Positions 39,691 to 49,460 are shown, counted from the first letter of the stretch. The stretch: 64,000 nt of DNA from CAG-791 sp963596015 (GCA_963596015.1 CAVBJS010000004.1:1-64000), one strand, 5' to 3'. Notes: generated from the sequence alone by a model not told the origin. Numbers and translations: made by a program.

Positions 39691-40599
39691 ATGAAGATAC
39701 GCACTCTATCCGATCATCTGAAACAACAATACGGACAAAAAATATATAAGCTCTCTCTGTCAGCAGGCTGCACCTGCCCTAACAGAGATGGTACGCTGGG
39801 CACGGGCGGCTGCAGCTTCTGCTCAGCAGGAGGATCCGGTGAGTTTGCGCAGCCTGTTGTGGACGAGGCGTCCATCGACGCCCAAATAGACCGGGCGATT
39901 CATCTGGTCAGAGCGAAGCTTCCCAAGGGACAGTCCCCGGAGAATCAAAAATTCATCGCCTATTTCCAGTCCTATACCAACACCTATGGAGATATTGAAA
40001 GACTTTCCGGACTCTACCGTAAAGTTATAGTAAGACCGGATATCGTCGCGTTATCGATAGGGACCAGACCGGACTGCATCGGAGAAAAACAGATGCATAT
40101 GCTGTCAGAACTTAACGCCATAAAGCCGGTCTGGGTAGAACTGGGACTGCAGACGATCCATGATGAAACGGCCCGGAAAATCCACCGGGGATATCCTACC
40201 GCCGTATTTAAAGAGTGCTATGACAGGCTCAAAGACGAAGGACTGACCGTTATCGTTCATGTGATCCTGGGACTTCCGGGAGAAACCCGGGAGGATATAT
40301 TGGACACGGTCCGCTATCTGGCGCACCTGCAGCCTCCCATAGATGGCATTAAGCTGCAAATGCTGAACATACTGGAAGGTTCTGCCCTGGGAGAAGACTA
40401 TAAGCAAAATCCCTTTGCCCAGATGTCCATGGAGGAATATACAGACCTGGTGGTACAGTGCCTGAAGCTACTTCCGGAAGATGTGGTGATACACAGAATG
40501 ACCGGTGATGGCCCGAGAAATCTCCTGCTGTCTCCCATGTGGGTGACAGATAAAAAACGAGTGCTCAATATACTCCATAAGAAGATTCAAAATGCATAG
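39691..40599 (+). CDS. TIGR01212-family radical SAM protein (YhcC-like)
   Basis: A 302-residue protein. The N-terminal cysteine cluster is in CTCPNRDGTLGTGGCSFC, the unusual spacing characteristic of this family, followed by barrel motifs (SIGTRPDCI, WVELGLQTIHDETARKIHRG, HVILGLPGETREDIL). The substrate is not established; related proteins have been linked to RNA modification or anaerobic metabolism. Start ATG at 39691 with GGAAATTAATCC. It runs into the convergent LysR gene with a 13-bp overlap. No operon partner. Confidence 0.9.
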   Translation: MKIRTLSDHLKQQYGQKIYKLSLSAGCTCPNRDGTLGTGGCSFCSAGGSGEFAQPVVDEASIDAQIDRAIHLVRAKLPKGQSPENQKFIAYFQSYTNTYGDIERLSGLYRKVIVRPDIVALSIGTRPDCIGEKQMHMLSELNAIKPVWVELGLQTIHDETARKIHRGYPTAVFKECYDRLKDEGLTVIVHVILGLPGETREDILDTVRYLAHLQPPIDGIKLQMLNILEGSALGEDYKQNPFAQMSMEEYTDLVVQCLKLLPEDVVIHRMTGDGPRNLLLSPMWVTDKKRVLNILHKKIQNA

Positions 40600-41477
40600 T
40601 TACCTTTTTCCTGAAATAGTGCAAGATACTCCATAAATTTACGAACCGCCGGGGTTACGTGATCTCTGTTTTTCATGGCAAGTCCGATGGTACGATAATA
40701 GGGTTCTTCCAGAGAACGGATCTCCAACCTGTAGGGCACTCTTTTCAGGATCAGATCCGGAAGAATGCTGATCCCCATGCCTTTTTCCACCATCGCCATA
40801 ATGGCAAAGTCCTCCCAGGTTGTAAAGCGAATATCCGGATTTACCTTATATTTTTCTAGCAAGTCGGATACCTCTGTCTTTCCTCCATGCTCAAGCAATA
40901 AAAAGGGCTGCTGCTGTAGCTGTGTAATAGCCACCGTCTCCCGGACGGCGAGCGCATGTCCAAGTGGCAAAACCACTTTATATTCGTCGTTTGTTAAGGG
41001 GATGGCTTCAAGATTTGTGGCAGTGGGCAGACGTAAAAAGCCGCAATCCACCCGTCCCACATCGATCCAATGTTCTACTTCTTCATAATCTCCCAAAAGC
41101 ATTTCATACTCGATGCCCGGATACTCCTTTTGCAATTGGGAAAATATCTCCGGCAGCCAGTTAATGGCAACACTGGAAAAGGTTCCGATGCGGACCAGTC
41201 CGGTTTCCAGACCTTTCAATCCATCTATTTGCTCTTCCAGTTCTCTGTGTTCATTTAAGACCTTCCGCAGCACAGGCAAAAGCTGCTCCCCTGCAGAAGT
41301 CAGGCAAACGCCTTTCTTGCTCCGCTCCAGCAGTGTCATGCCCCATTCTTTTTCCAGATCTGCGATCATTTTACTGACGGAGGACTGAGCGTAATTAAGA
41401 TCTTCGGCCGCCTTCGTAAAGCTTCCTCTTTCCACAGTTTTTACAAAAGCCAGATATTTGAGTAAAGGATTTTCCAT
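40587..41477 (-). CDS. LysR-family regulator
   Basis: A 296-residue protein with an N-terminal winged helix (VKTVERGSFTKAAEDLNYAQ, SSVSKMIADLEKEWGMTLLER) and a periplasmic-binding-type effector domain. It is divergent from a MATE transporter gene, with about 200 bp between, the usual layout of a LysR protein and its target. The effector is unknown. Confidence 0.93.
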   Translation of the reverse strand: MENPLLKYLAFVKTVERGSFTKAAEDLNYAQSSVSKMIADLEKEWGMTLLERSKKGVCLTSAGEQLLPVLRKVLNEHRELEEQIDGLKGLETGLVRIGTFSSVAINWLPEIFSQLQKEYPGIEYEMLLGDYEEVEHWIDVGRVDCGFLRLPTATNLEAIPLTNDEYKVVLPLGHALAVRETVAITQLQQQPFLLLEHGGKTEVSDLLEKYKVNPDIRFTTWEDFAIMAMVEKGMGISILPDLILKRVPYRLEIRSLEEPYYRTIGLAMKNRDHVTPAVRKFMEYLALFQEKGNYAF

Positions 41478-41526
41478 TTATCATTCCATTCTTCGATTTA
41501 TTTTATTGATAATATTCGTTTTTTAC

Positions 41527-41555
41527 ATTTTAGTTTTGAGTATACAATATTGCAA
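41527..41555 (-). promoter_or_regulatory. Promoter of the LysR gene
   Basis: On the minus strand -35 TTGCAA (41550-41555), 17-bp spacer and -10 TAAAAT (41527-41532). A possible rightward -10 TACAAT (41543-41548) overlaps it, so the two directions may compete. Confidence 0.55.
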
Positions 41556-41598
41556 TAAGACAAGACAGAAAGTGTTATAAAGCTGCTTTGAAATAATG

Positions 41599-41664
41599 CT
41601 GTTCAGACATCGGCCAGGATGCAGTTCAGCCGTCACCCTGCCTCCTGACCGGGGGTCTGAACAG
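41599..41664. repeat. Long inverted repeat directly upstream of the MATE gene
   Basis: CTGTTCAGAC (41599-41608) and GTCTGAACAG (41655-41664) are perfect, and the stem continues inward as CGGcCAGGA/TCCTGaCCG. The structure ends about 20 bp before the start codon of the MATE gene, just ahead of its GAGGATCGAC ribosome binding site. The left arm GTTCAGACATCGGCC recurs elsewhere in the window (18364, 22143, 36494). Confidence 0.75.
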
Positions 41665-41685
41665 TAGCTTGAAATGAGGATCGAC

Positions 41686-43149
41686 ATGAACTTAAAATCT
41701 GCAAATATAGACATGCTGCATGGGCCCCTTACCAAAAATCTGTTGCTATTTACCCTCCCCATCGCCCTAAGCAGCATTCTCCAGCAATTATTCAATGCTG
41801 CGGATACTGCCGTTGTGGGATATTTCGGAAATGCAGACGCTTTAGTAGCTGTGGGCACCAATACGGAGATCATCGCACTGATCGTCACTACATCCTCCGG
41901 GCTGGCAGTCGGTGTCAATGTATTGATCGCAGCACTCATCGGAAAAGACCATAAAGAAAAAATACCGGCTGTGATCAATACTGCACTCCTGCTGTCTGTT
42001 CTGATCGGCTTCATAGGCTTAGTTCCGGGGCAGATTCTCGCCGGTCCTCTGCTGCGCTTCATACAAACGCCGGACGCTATTTTGCCGGATGCCACTGCGT
42101 ATCTGCGTATTTACTTATTGGGCTATCCCTTTCTTTTGCTCTATGATTTTGGCTCTGCCATACTGCGGGCGCAGGGAGACAGTCGCTATCCCTTCCTGGC
42201 GCTGGCACTGTCCGGCATAGTCAACGTGGGACTGAATCTGTTTTTGGTAGTGGTATTTCACATGGGCGTTGCCGGTGTTTCTATTGCTACGGGGCTATCC
42301 AATATGCTGGCTGCCATCATTGTGCTGCGGCAACTTTTATGGAAAGATCCGCCTTTTCCTGTTATCCCGGGTATCTTGCACATCCCGGATATTCTGGGTA
42401 TCCTGCGCATCCCGGGTATCTTAGATGTTCCGGTCATCCTGCATGTCCCAAGTAACCTGCGTATTCCGAAGATCAATAGGTCTCTGTTTTCTTCTTCCAT
42501 CGCTCTGGAAATTTTGAAAGTCGGTCTGCCCTCTGCCCTGCAGGGCGCTGTCTTTTGCTTTGCAAATATTTTCGTGCAGGCCTCGGTTAACACCTTCGGC
42601 GAAACCGCCATTTCCGGCAGTACCGTGGCTATGAATTTTGAATATTTTACTTACTATATCATTACTGCCTTTGGACAGACGGCTACTACCTTTATCGGAC
42701 AAAATCACGCTGCCGGCGAGAAGAAACGCTGCAAAAAAATACTATGCTTAAGTCTCCTTTTTTCCACTATTTGCAGCTCTATCCCCATTTTTACCATTGT
42801 TTTATGCAGAGATTTTTTCTCCGGTCTGTTTACCCCCAACCAGGCAGTCGTGGAAAGCGCTGCTATACGCATCCTGTGCATCCTTGCCTTTGAACCACTC
42901 TGTAACTTATATGAGATACCGGCCGGTGTGCTTCGGGGCAGCGGCCATGCCCTGTATCCTGCCATCAGTACCATGGTAGGAACCTGCGCCTTCCGGATTC
43001 TTTGGATTTGCCTGATCTTTCCTTTGAATCCGACACTGCCTATGCTATATCATGCTTTCCCTCTTTCCTGGTGTACGACCATCATCCTTGTTAATGCGGG
43101 CTTTCTGCTGATACGATTTCGAAACAGAACAGACCCCGTTTCTATGTAA
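41686..43149 (+). CDS. MATE-family efflux transporter with hexapeptide-repeat loop
   Basis: A 487-residue, twelve-helix transporter (GPLTKNLLLFTLPIALSSILQ, FNAADTAVVGYFG, and the second half beginning at EILKVGLPSALQGAVF). Between helices 6 and 7 there is an extra segment of about 36 residues made of the repeat (I/V)-P-x-(I/N)-L-x, encoded by 18-bp tandem repeats at 42364-42471. Without this insert the length is normal for the family. Start is MNLKSANIDM at 41686, preceded by GAGGATCGAC; an ATG at 41674 is less well placed. Divergent LysR regulator suggests inducible efflux. Confidence 0.9.
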   Translation: MNLKSANIDMLHGPLTKNLLLFTLPIALSSILQQLFNAADTAVVGYFGNADALVAVGTNTEIIALIVTTSSGLAVGVNVLIAALIGKDHKEKIPAVINTALLLSVLIGFIGLVPGQILAGPLLRFIQTPDAILPDATAYLRIYLLGYPFLLLYDFGSAILRAQGDSRYPFLALALSGIVNVGLNLFLVVVFHMGVAGVSIATGLSNMLAAIIVLRQLLWKDPPFPVIPGILHIPDILGILRIPGILDVPVILHVPSNLRIPKINRSLFSSSIALEILKVGLPSALQGAVFCFANIFVQASVNTFGETAISGSTVAMNFEYFTYYIITAFGQTATTFIGQNHAAGEKKRCKKILCLSLLFSTICSSIPIFTIVLCRDFFSGLFTPNQAVVESAAIRILCILAFEPLCNLYEIPAGVLRGSGHALYPAISTMVGTCAFRILWICLIFPLNPTLPMLYHAFPLSWCTTIILVNAGFLLIRFRNRTDPVSM

Positions 43150-43539
43150 CACATTCGGGAAGGCTGTTTCACTGCCGCATAATGATAACTTTCCCTGATG
43201 TGCTATAGCTTTTATCTATGGCAGGCTGTCGGAATTAGGAATTTTACAAATGATGAGGTGTTTTATACACTGAAAAGGCAGGTCGCTGCAGACGCAGTTC
43301 TTCCATTGATCTTGCACCTTTGCCAACCCGCAGATATAAGTTTAAAAAGCATGATCTTATAAGTTATCCGGCATCTCCCGGTGACAGATCACCTCCGCGG
43401 TAGATCACATCTAAGATGGAGCATCTCGCAGATAAAACGCCCCTGCGATAAAATTCCTCGGAGATAGAATTCCCCGGAGATAAATTGCAAGAACGTTACA
43501 AGATCATGCAGATCACACAGATCAGAAAGGACATATCCC
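43150..43539. other. 390-bp leader region of the MetE-like gene
   Basis: No ORF. The region contains many short purine-rich direct repeats (ATTCCTCGGAGATA/ATTCCCCGGAGATA near 43456-43486, and several AGATCA/AGATAA copies). No SAM, B12 or T-box riboswitch signature was recognised, and no strong terminator. A long leader before a methionine-related gene would be a natural place for one, so this absence is stated explicitly. Confidence 0.55.
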
Positions 43540-44664
43540 ATGAAAAATCCCGCTCCCTACCGTTATGATATTGTCGGCAGCTTCCTGCGCACCGCTGCCA
43601 TTCACGATGCCAGAGCCAAGTTTGAAGACGGCAGTCTCTCCGCAGAAGAACTGACCAAAGTAGAGGATGAAGAGATCCGCGGCCTGGTACAGAAGGAAGA
43701 AAAAGTAGGCCTTAAGGCCGTTACGGACGGTGAGTATCGCCGTTCTTTCTGGCACATGGATTTCCTCTGGGGCCTGACAGGCACCCAAAAGGTAAAGGCA
43801 GAGCATTTCTCTGTGGCATTCAAGGGCTTTCAGCCTAAGGCAGAAACCGTTAAGATCGTGGACAAACTGGATTTTCCGGAGGATCACCCTTTCTTAAAGC
43901 ACTTCCGTTACCTGCAGAGCGTGGCATCGGATCTGGTGCAGCCTAAGCAGTGTATCCCCTCTCCTTCCATGCTGCATCTGATCTGCTGCGTGCGAGAGCC
44001 TAACTACCAGCCCATCCCGCGCTATCAGGACGAACAGGTACTGTTAGACGATCTGGCAGCTGCTTACCAGAAGGCCGTAAAGGCATTCTATGCAGCAGGT
44101 TGCCGCTATCTGCAGCTGGATGATACCTCCTGGGGCGAGTTCTGCTCCGCCGAGAAACGCAAAGCCTATGCAGAGCGTGGCATCGATGTAGATGAAGTAG
44201 GCCGCAAGTATGTCTATGTCCTGAACAAGGTACTGGAAGCAAAGCCGGAGGATATGACCATCACCATGCATATCTGCCGCGGTAACTTCCGTTCTACCTG
44301 GTCTTCCACCGGCGGTTATGAGCCCGTAGCAGAGATCCTGTTTGGCCATTGCAATGTGGATGGATTCTTCTTAGAATATGACAGCGACCGCGCCGGCGGT
44401 TTCGAGCCCCTGCGCTTTATCGGAAAGCAAAAGGTAGTTCTGGGTCTTGTCACCTCCAAGGATGCCAAGCTGGAGAAAAAGGAAGACATCATCGCCCGTA
44501 TTCACGAGGCGTCCAAGTATGTGCCGTTAGAACAGCTGGCCCTGAGTCCCCAGTGCGGATTTGCCTCCACTGAGGAAGGCAATCTGGTCACCGACGAAGA
44601 CCAGTGGAAAAAACTGACCCTTGTAAAAGAGATCGCACAGGAAGTCTGGGGACAGGAAAATTAA
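43540..44664 (+). CDS. Cobalamin-independent methionine synthase-like methyltransferase (MetE C-terminal type, YxjG/YxjH-like)
   Basis: A 374-residue protein corresponding to the C-terminal, zinc-containing half of MetE. Zinc ligands are expected in TMHICRGN and LSPQCGFAS, with CNVDGFFLEYDSDRAGGF between. Stand-alone proteins of this type transfer a methyl group to homocysteine or related thiols; the methyl donor is unsure. Start ATG at 43540 with AAAGGACATATCCC. A short remnant of a paralogue lies at 39518-39590. Terminator at 44732. Confidence 0.9.
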   Translation: MKNPAPYRYDIVGSFLRTAAIHDARAKFEDGSLSAEELTKVEDEEIRGLVQKEEKVGLKAVTDGEYRRSFWHMDFLWGLTGTQKVKAEHFSVAFKGFQPKAETVKIVDKLDFPEDHPFLKHFRYLQSVASDLVQPKQCIPSPSMLHLICCVREPNYQPIPRYQDEQVLLDDLAAAYQKAVKAFYAAGCRYLQLDDTSWGEFCSAEKRKAYAERGIDVDEVGRKYVYVLNKVLEAKPEDMTITMHICRGNFRSTWSSTGGYEPVAEILFGHCNVDGFFLEYDSDRAGGFEPLRFIGKQKVVLGLVTSKDAKLEKKEDIIARIHEASKYVPLEQLALSPQCGFASTEEGNLVTDEDQWKKLTLVKEIAQEVWGQEN

Positions 44665-44731
44665 GACAAAAAACGTCTTCTCATGTGTTTTATAAAAAGA
44701 TCGGAAAAGCATAATTAAGGAAAACCGTACC

Positions 44732-44779
44732 AAAAAGGTGGGACAGTTCAGTGATACTGTCCCACCTTTTATATTTTCT
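44732..44779. terminator. Strong bidirectional terminator
   Basis: AAAAGGTGGGACAGT and ACTGTCCCACCTTTT form a 15-bp perfect stem with T-rich tails on both strands. It separates the convergent methyltransferase and MATE genes. Confidence 0.92.
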
Positions 44780-44793
44780 TTTTAGAAACCACG

Positions 44794-46143
44794 TCACGCC
44801 AATTTTCGATAATAAGCATAAAACATGGGTGCTGTGGTGCAGACAGCGATGGTATCTGCGATCGGCTCTGCCAGATATACGCCTGTGACTGCATCCGGCC
44901 ACAGATGCGGCAAAAGAAAGATCAACGGGATAAGCAGGATGATCTTGCGCCAAATAGTTAGAAAGATCGCCTTCGGCGCCTGGTCTAAGGCCACAAAGCT
45001 GTACTGACACGCCACCTGTATACCATAAATAAACAGCATAGCGAGATAAAACCGCATGCTTCCTTTCGTGTATTCGATCAGTGCCCCATCGTTGGTAAAG
45101 ATCGACGCCACCGCCCCGGGCAAGATCATGCACAAAAGCCAGATCAGAAAAGAGCCTGACACACAGCAGAGCAGCAACAGCCGGAAGGTTTCCTTGACGC
45201 GGGGGATATTCTTTGCCCCCAGGTTGTAGCTAAGCAGTGGCTGTGCTCCTTGTACCAGCCCCGGCAAAAGCAACATCACGAACTGCATCACGCTGTTTAA
45301 GATACTCATGGAGGCAACCGCCATATCACCGCCGTAGGTTTGCAAAGAGGTATTAAAGCTAATCGCCACCAGATTCTCCGTCAGCTGCATCAGGGCCGGC
45401 GATGTTCCCAACATGATACACGGCCAGAGGAGATCTCCCTCAAAACGGATATTTCGCAGTCGAAGCCGCAAAAGACTCTTGCCCCTGCAAAGATAATAGA
45501 TGACAAAGCAGGCAGACACGCCCTGGGAGATGATAGTTGCCAGTGCCGCTCCCTTAACGCCCATGCCCACCCCATTGATCAATACGGCATCCAGCACGAT
45601 GTTGGTCAACGCACCTACCGCCACATTTTTCATACTGTCCAGCGTTCTGCCCTGTGCCGTGATGAAGGCATTTAATCCTAATGTCAGCTGTGTAAATACG
45701 GTGCCCAGGCAGTAAATGTTCATGTAGTCCGCCGCATAGGATATGGTATCATCGCTGGCTCCAAAAAGCAGCAGGATAGAGCGCCCGAATACTAACATCA
45801 CACCGGTCAGAACCACAGACAGCACAAGCAGCATCCATGTGCAGCTTCCTATCACTCGCTCCGCCTGCTCATTTTCCCCCCTACCAAGGGAAATAGATGC
45901 CTTGGGCGCACCGCCCATACTGACAAGCGCCGCAAAGGCAGAAACAGCCAGAATAACCGGAGTGGTCACACCCACACCGGCCAATGCCTGCTTGCCCGTC
46001 TCCGGAATATGTCCGATGAACATTTTATCCACCAGGTTATACAGAATATTGATAAGCTGTGCCGCCACAGCCGGAACCGCCAGCTTAAGAAAAGCTTTCG
46101 GCACCGGCATATCAGCCAGTAACTGATCGCTGCCCGTCTTCAT
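44794..46143 (-). CDS. MATE-family efflux transporter (MepA-like)
   Basis: A 449-residue twelve-helix protein (FLKLAVPAVAAQLINILYNLVDKMFIGHI at the start is the NorM/MepA subgroup pattern; MGGAPKASISLGRGENEQAE follows). The start is the ATG at 46141-46143 with CAGGGGAGTCTTGCA; an extension to 46212 lacks similarity. It is the third MATE gene of the window and has no adjacent regulator. Substrate unknown. Confidence 0.9.
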   Translation of the reverse strand: MKTGSDQLLADMPVPKAFLKLAVPAVAAQLINILYNLVDKMFIGHIPETGKQALAGVGVTTPVILAVSAFAALVSMGGAPKASISLGRGENEQAERVIGSCTWMLLVLSVVLTGVMLVFGRSILLLFGASDDTISYAADYMNIYCLGTVFTQLTLGLNAFITAQGRTLDSMKNVAVGALTNIVLDAVLINGVGMGVKGAALATIISQGVSACFVIYYLCRGKSLLRLRLRNIRFEGDLLWPCIMLGTSPALMQLTENLVAISFNTSLQTYGGDMAVASMSILNSVMQFVMLLLPGLVQGAQPLLSYNLGAKNIPRVKETFRLLLLCCVSGSFLIWLLCMILPGAVASIFTNDGALIEYTKGSMRFYLAMLFIYGIQVACQYSFVALDQAPKAIFLTIWRKIILLIPLIFLLPHLWPDAVTGVYLAEPIADTIAVCTTAPMFYAYYRKLA

Positions 46144-46412
46144 TGCAAGACTCCCCTGAAGCGCTGTTTGCCAAACAGTCGCCTTTTCTTGTGCTTTATG
46201 AATCATCCGCATTCATCCAGCATAAGATAGCGCAATTTCCATGACAGCAAAAGATATTGGTATATTTATGAGTAACTATTCTATTTAAAAGTCACTCTTT
46301 GCCACCAACTATGCAGCATTTTTTACACATAACTCCTACTTCCCGGCAATGCCTCGTTCCGCTTTGATCTTACGATTGGTATCCTCAATGTTCATCATGG
46401 AAAGTCTCTCGA

Positions 46413-49400
46413 CTATCGCTTTACAAAGGGGATCATTGTAAAAGCAAATTTGAACTCATTTTCCTTAAATTGATACCGCTCTAACACCTGCGGTCCACAG
46501 CTGTTGGAGCCGATTCCGTTCATCTTGTGATCCACGCACAAAACGGTGCTGTCTGCTGCTTTCAGCTCATAATTGTGTTTGGCCATCTCCAGCATTTCCT
46601 GGGTATATCCGGATGCATTAAAGGAAAAACCCTCCTCGGCGGCCACCGCCAAGCCAAAGGATCCTCCCGAGACCTCCACGAAATCACAATCATAATGACT
46701 TCCGTTTTCCTGGGGATAGATGTAGTCCTCATGAAGGTCCATCACCTTGCTGCGAAACAGTCCGTGATAACTTCCCCTGTGCTTATCTACATAGCTTTCC
46801 TGAGGTCCCATGCCGTAGTATCTGACCTCCTGCATGCTGTCCTTTAGGAACATGCGAACGCCAAACCTGGGCAAAACCGGGAATTCCGGATCCTTTGCCC
46901 CTTCTATCAAGGCAGTGATCTTACCGCTGTTGCTGATCTTCCAGGTGATCTTTATATCCAGGATCTTCTGAACGGTTGCTGCCACCACAGAGGCATCCAC
47001 CATAGCAAACACACCGTGCTGATTCTGCACTACACTGACCTTATAAGCTCTGGTATATGCCTGGTCATAGTGTGCTTTCTTCCATTCTTCCTTGCTATAC
47101 ATGTCATTGTCGGTAGGCGCCCGCCATATATTCAGCTCCATGGGGTGATTTAAGTACTCTTTACCGGCAAAGCTGATCTGGGTGAAAAGACCTGTTCGTT
47201 TATTCAATATATAAGAGAAATCTTTTCCCTTTAATACGAATTCGGTATCACTCTCCTGCACCTGTATCTTGCCTGCCTCTTTCTCCTCTTTCCCTTCATC
47301 CGTCCATTTCACCGCAGTGCCGTTTCTGCCATCCTTATTTTCCAGAAGAAGCTCCTCAAAACCCAGCAGGTGTCCTTTTTCCAATAAGGGCAGGTTTTTC
47401 TTTAAACGATAGGTAAGCTTTAAATAGATCTTTCCGGTTTCTTTAACGCCGATCTTTAATTCCGTCTCCCCGTCTGTGTGGGGTTTCACACTAAAGGCCG
47501 GAAGCTTTCCTTTCTGGATCGTCAGTCCGTCCTGTGTCACCTCGTAGGTGATCTCTGCGTACTCCTTCAGATCATCGAAATCCATATAGTTGTGCAGGAT
47601 AAGCGCGCCAGATTCCTGGTCATAGGAAACGATCCTGGCGGGACGGTATACGTTTTTATATTCCAAAAGCCCTGTATGAGGTCTTCGATCCGGATAGACC
47701 AATCCATCCACACAGAAATTTCTGTCGTGTATGGTTTCCCCATAGTCCCCGCCATAGCGGTAAATGGTCTTTCCATCCTTGCTCTTTCCGTGGGCAATGG
47801 CATGATCGCACCACTCCCATACAAAGCCGCCGCACAGCAGATCGTTTTCCTGTATCATCCGGAAATAGTCCTCAAAATCCCCGGGCCCGTTTCCCATGCT
47901 GTGGCAATATTCCACCAGAAGGAAGGGCTTACTGGCATCTTTTTCAAGATATTCTTCGATCTCCTCTAAGGCAGGATACATTCTGCTGTAGATATCCAGA
48001 TCGTCGTAATTGTATGTCTTTTTATAATTGCGGTATCTGGCGCTCTCATATTGGGTGATGCGACAGGGATCATAGGACTTGGTCCAGGCCAGGGCCTTCT
48101 CAAAATTGCATCCGTAGGCACTTTCATTCCCCATAGACCACATCACAATACAGAAGCGGTTTTTATCCCGCTGCACCATTCTCTGCACCCGGTCCACGAT
48201 GGCCTCTTCCCAGGCCGGATCATCTGCCAGCTTCTCATTCCATCTGCTGAAACGCTCCAGATCCGTGTCCTCTTTTCGGTAAAGCATGAAGGGACCGTGA
48301 GCTTCCAGATCTGCCTCATCGATCACCATAAACCCGTATTTATCACACAGCTGATAGAAGTAAGGGGCATTGGGATAGTGGCTGGACCGGATGGCATTGA
48401 AATTATGCTCCTTCATCAGCCGCATATCCGTTTTCAGCCGGTCAATGGAAATGGCAAAACCGGTTTCCGGATCGGAATCATGCCTGTTCACCCCTCTGAA
48501 CTTTATTTTCTGCCCGTTGAAGTAAAGAATCCTGTTTCTGATCTCCATGGTTCTGAGCGCGATGTGATCCACGATCGTTTCCTGCTCAGTTTCCATCACC
48601 AGTGTATATAGATAGGGATTCTCTGTATTCCAGAGGATGGGACTTTCTATTTCCAGCTCCAGCTTTCCATCCTCGGCAATGCTTCCCCGGGCCACTTCTT
48701 CCCCTTGGGGGTTCTCCACGACCACCTTCGTCTCTGTCTCCCGGAAATACTCTATAGAAAGAAATACCTTCGCAATATCACCCTCCATCGCAGTGGTGAT
48801 CCTGTAATCTCTCACTGCCTTTTCCGGCCGTTTCAGAATATAAACATCCCGAAAGATGCCGCTCATGCGAAACTTATCCTGGTCTTCTAAGTAAGAACCG
48901 TCACACCATTTCAGCACCAGGACCGCCAGGGTATTCTCCCCTTCCTGCAGCTGCTCTGTTATGTCAAACTCTCCTGTCATATGGGAAATCTGATCGTATC
49001 CCACATATCTGCCATTGAGCCATACGTAATAGCAGCTGTCTACGCCTTCGAAATTCAGGTAGGCTCGCGGCGCATCCGGATCCATGTGATAATCAAACCG
49101 GTATACATAGGCGCCGCAGGGATCATCCTGGGGCACAAAAGGCGGGTCAAAAGGGAACGGATACCGGATGTTGGTATATTGATGGGTATCATAGCCCTCC
49201 ATCTGCCATACACTGGGTACCGGGATCTCATCAAAGCCGCTTACGTCATATCCTGTTTCGTAGAAGTGTTCCTGTACATTGTAAATACTTTCAAAATATT
49301 TAAATTTCCAGTTTCCGTTCAAAAGCTGTAACCGGTCCGATCCTTCCCGGTGCTCTGTCAGATCATCCATTCTTTTAGAGGCCGGAATATAATAGGCTCT

Positions 49401-49460
49401 GGCCGGTAATACATTTTCATGAAGGATCTTTAAGTTTTCATAATGTCTTGGTACAAGCAT
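46413..49460 (-). CDS. Beta-galactosidase (GH2, LacZ type)
   Basis: A 1015-residue cytosolic enzyme with the five-domain LacZ layout: sugar-binding jelly roll (GNWKFKYFES, EIPVPSVWQMEGYD), immunoglobulin-like domain, barrel with acid/base Glu in MWSMGNESAYG and nucleophile Glu in LLVEYCHSMGNGPG, and C-terminal beta-galactosidase small chain (WRAPTDNDMYSKEEW, MGPQESYVDKHRGSYHG). Length is close to E. coli LacZ. The start is taken as the ATG at 49458-49460, since GGGGAGAAAAACG directly precedes it; three ATG codons lie further upstream. It is divergent from an AraC-family gene that probably regulates it. No lactose permease is adjacent. Confidence 0.94.
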   Translation of the reverse strand: MLVPRHYENLKILHENVLPARAYYIPASKRMDDLTEHREGSDRLQLLNGNWKFKYFESIYNVQEHFYETGYDVSGFDEIPVPSVWQMEGYDTHQYTNIRYPFPFDPPFVPQDDPCGAYVYRFDYHMDPDAPRAYLNFEGVDSCYYVWLNGRYVGYDQISHMTGEFDITEQLQEGENTLAVLVLKWCDGSYLEDQDKFRMSGIFRDVYILKRPEKAVRDYRITTAMEGDIAKVFLSIEYFRETETKVVVENPQGEEVARGSIAEDGKLELEIESPILWNTENPYLYTLVMETEQETIVDHIALRTMEIRNRILYFNGQKIKFRGVNRHDSDPETGFAISIDRLKTDMRLMKEHNFNAIRSSHYPNAPYFYQLCDKYGFMVIDEADLEAHGPFMLYRKEDTDLERFSRWNEKLADDPAWEEAIVDRVQRMVQRDKNRFCIVMWSMGNESAYGCNFEKALAWTKSYDPCRITQYESARYRNYKKTYNYDDLDIYSRMYPALEEIEEYLEKDASKPFLLVEYCHSMGNGPGDFEDYFRMIQENDLLCGGFVWEWCDHAIAHGKSKDGKTIYRYGGDYGETIHDRNFCVDGLVYPDRRPHTGLLEYKNVYRPARIVSYDQESGALILHNYMDFDDLKEYAEITYEVTQDGLTIQKGKLPAFSVKPHTDGETELKIGVKETGKIYLKLTYRLKKNLPLLEKGHLLGFEELLLENKDGRNGTAVKWTDEGKEEKEAGKIQVQESDTEFVLKGKDFSYILNKRTGLFTQISFAGKEYLNHPMELNIWRAPTDNDMYSKEEWKKAHYDQAYTRAYKVSVVQNQHGVFAMVDASVVAATVQKILDIKITWKISNSGKITALIEGAKDPEFPVLPRFGVRMFLKDSMQEVRYYGMGPQESYVDKHRGSYHGLFRSKVMDLHEDYIYPQENGSHYDCDFVEVSGGSFGLAVAAEEGFSFNASGYTQEMLEMAKHNYELKAADSTVLCVDHKMNGIGSNSCGPQVLERYQFKENEFKFAFTMIPFVKR

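Noticed and set aside
43150..43539. SAM, B12 or T-box riboswitch before the MetE-like gene
   Set aside because: None of the conserved boxes of these riboswitches was found; only purine-rich short repeats are present.
46336..46398. 20-codon ORF MMNIEDTNRKIKAERGIAGK directly after the beta-galactosidase gene (minus strand)
   Set aside because: Weak ribosome binding site, no recognised family and no neighbour relation; it may be a relic, but evidence is insufficient to call a gene.
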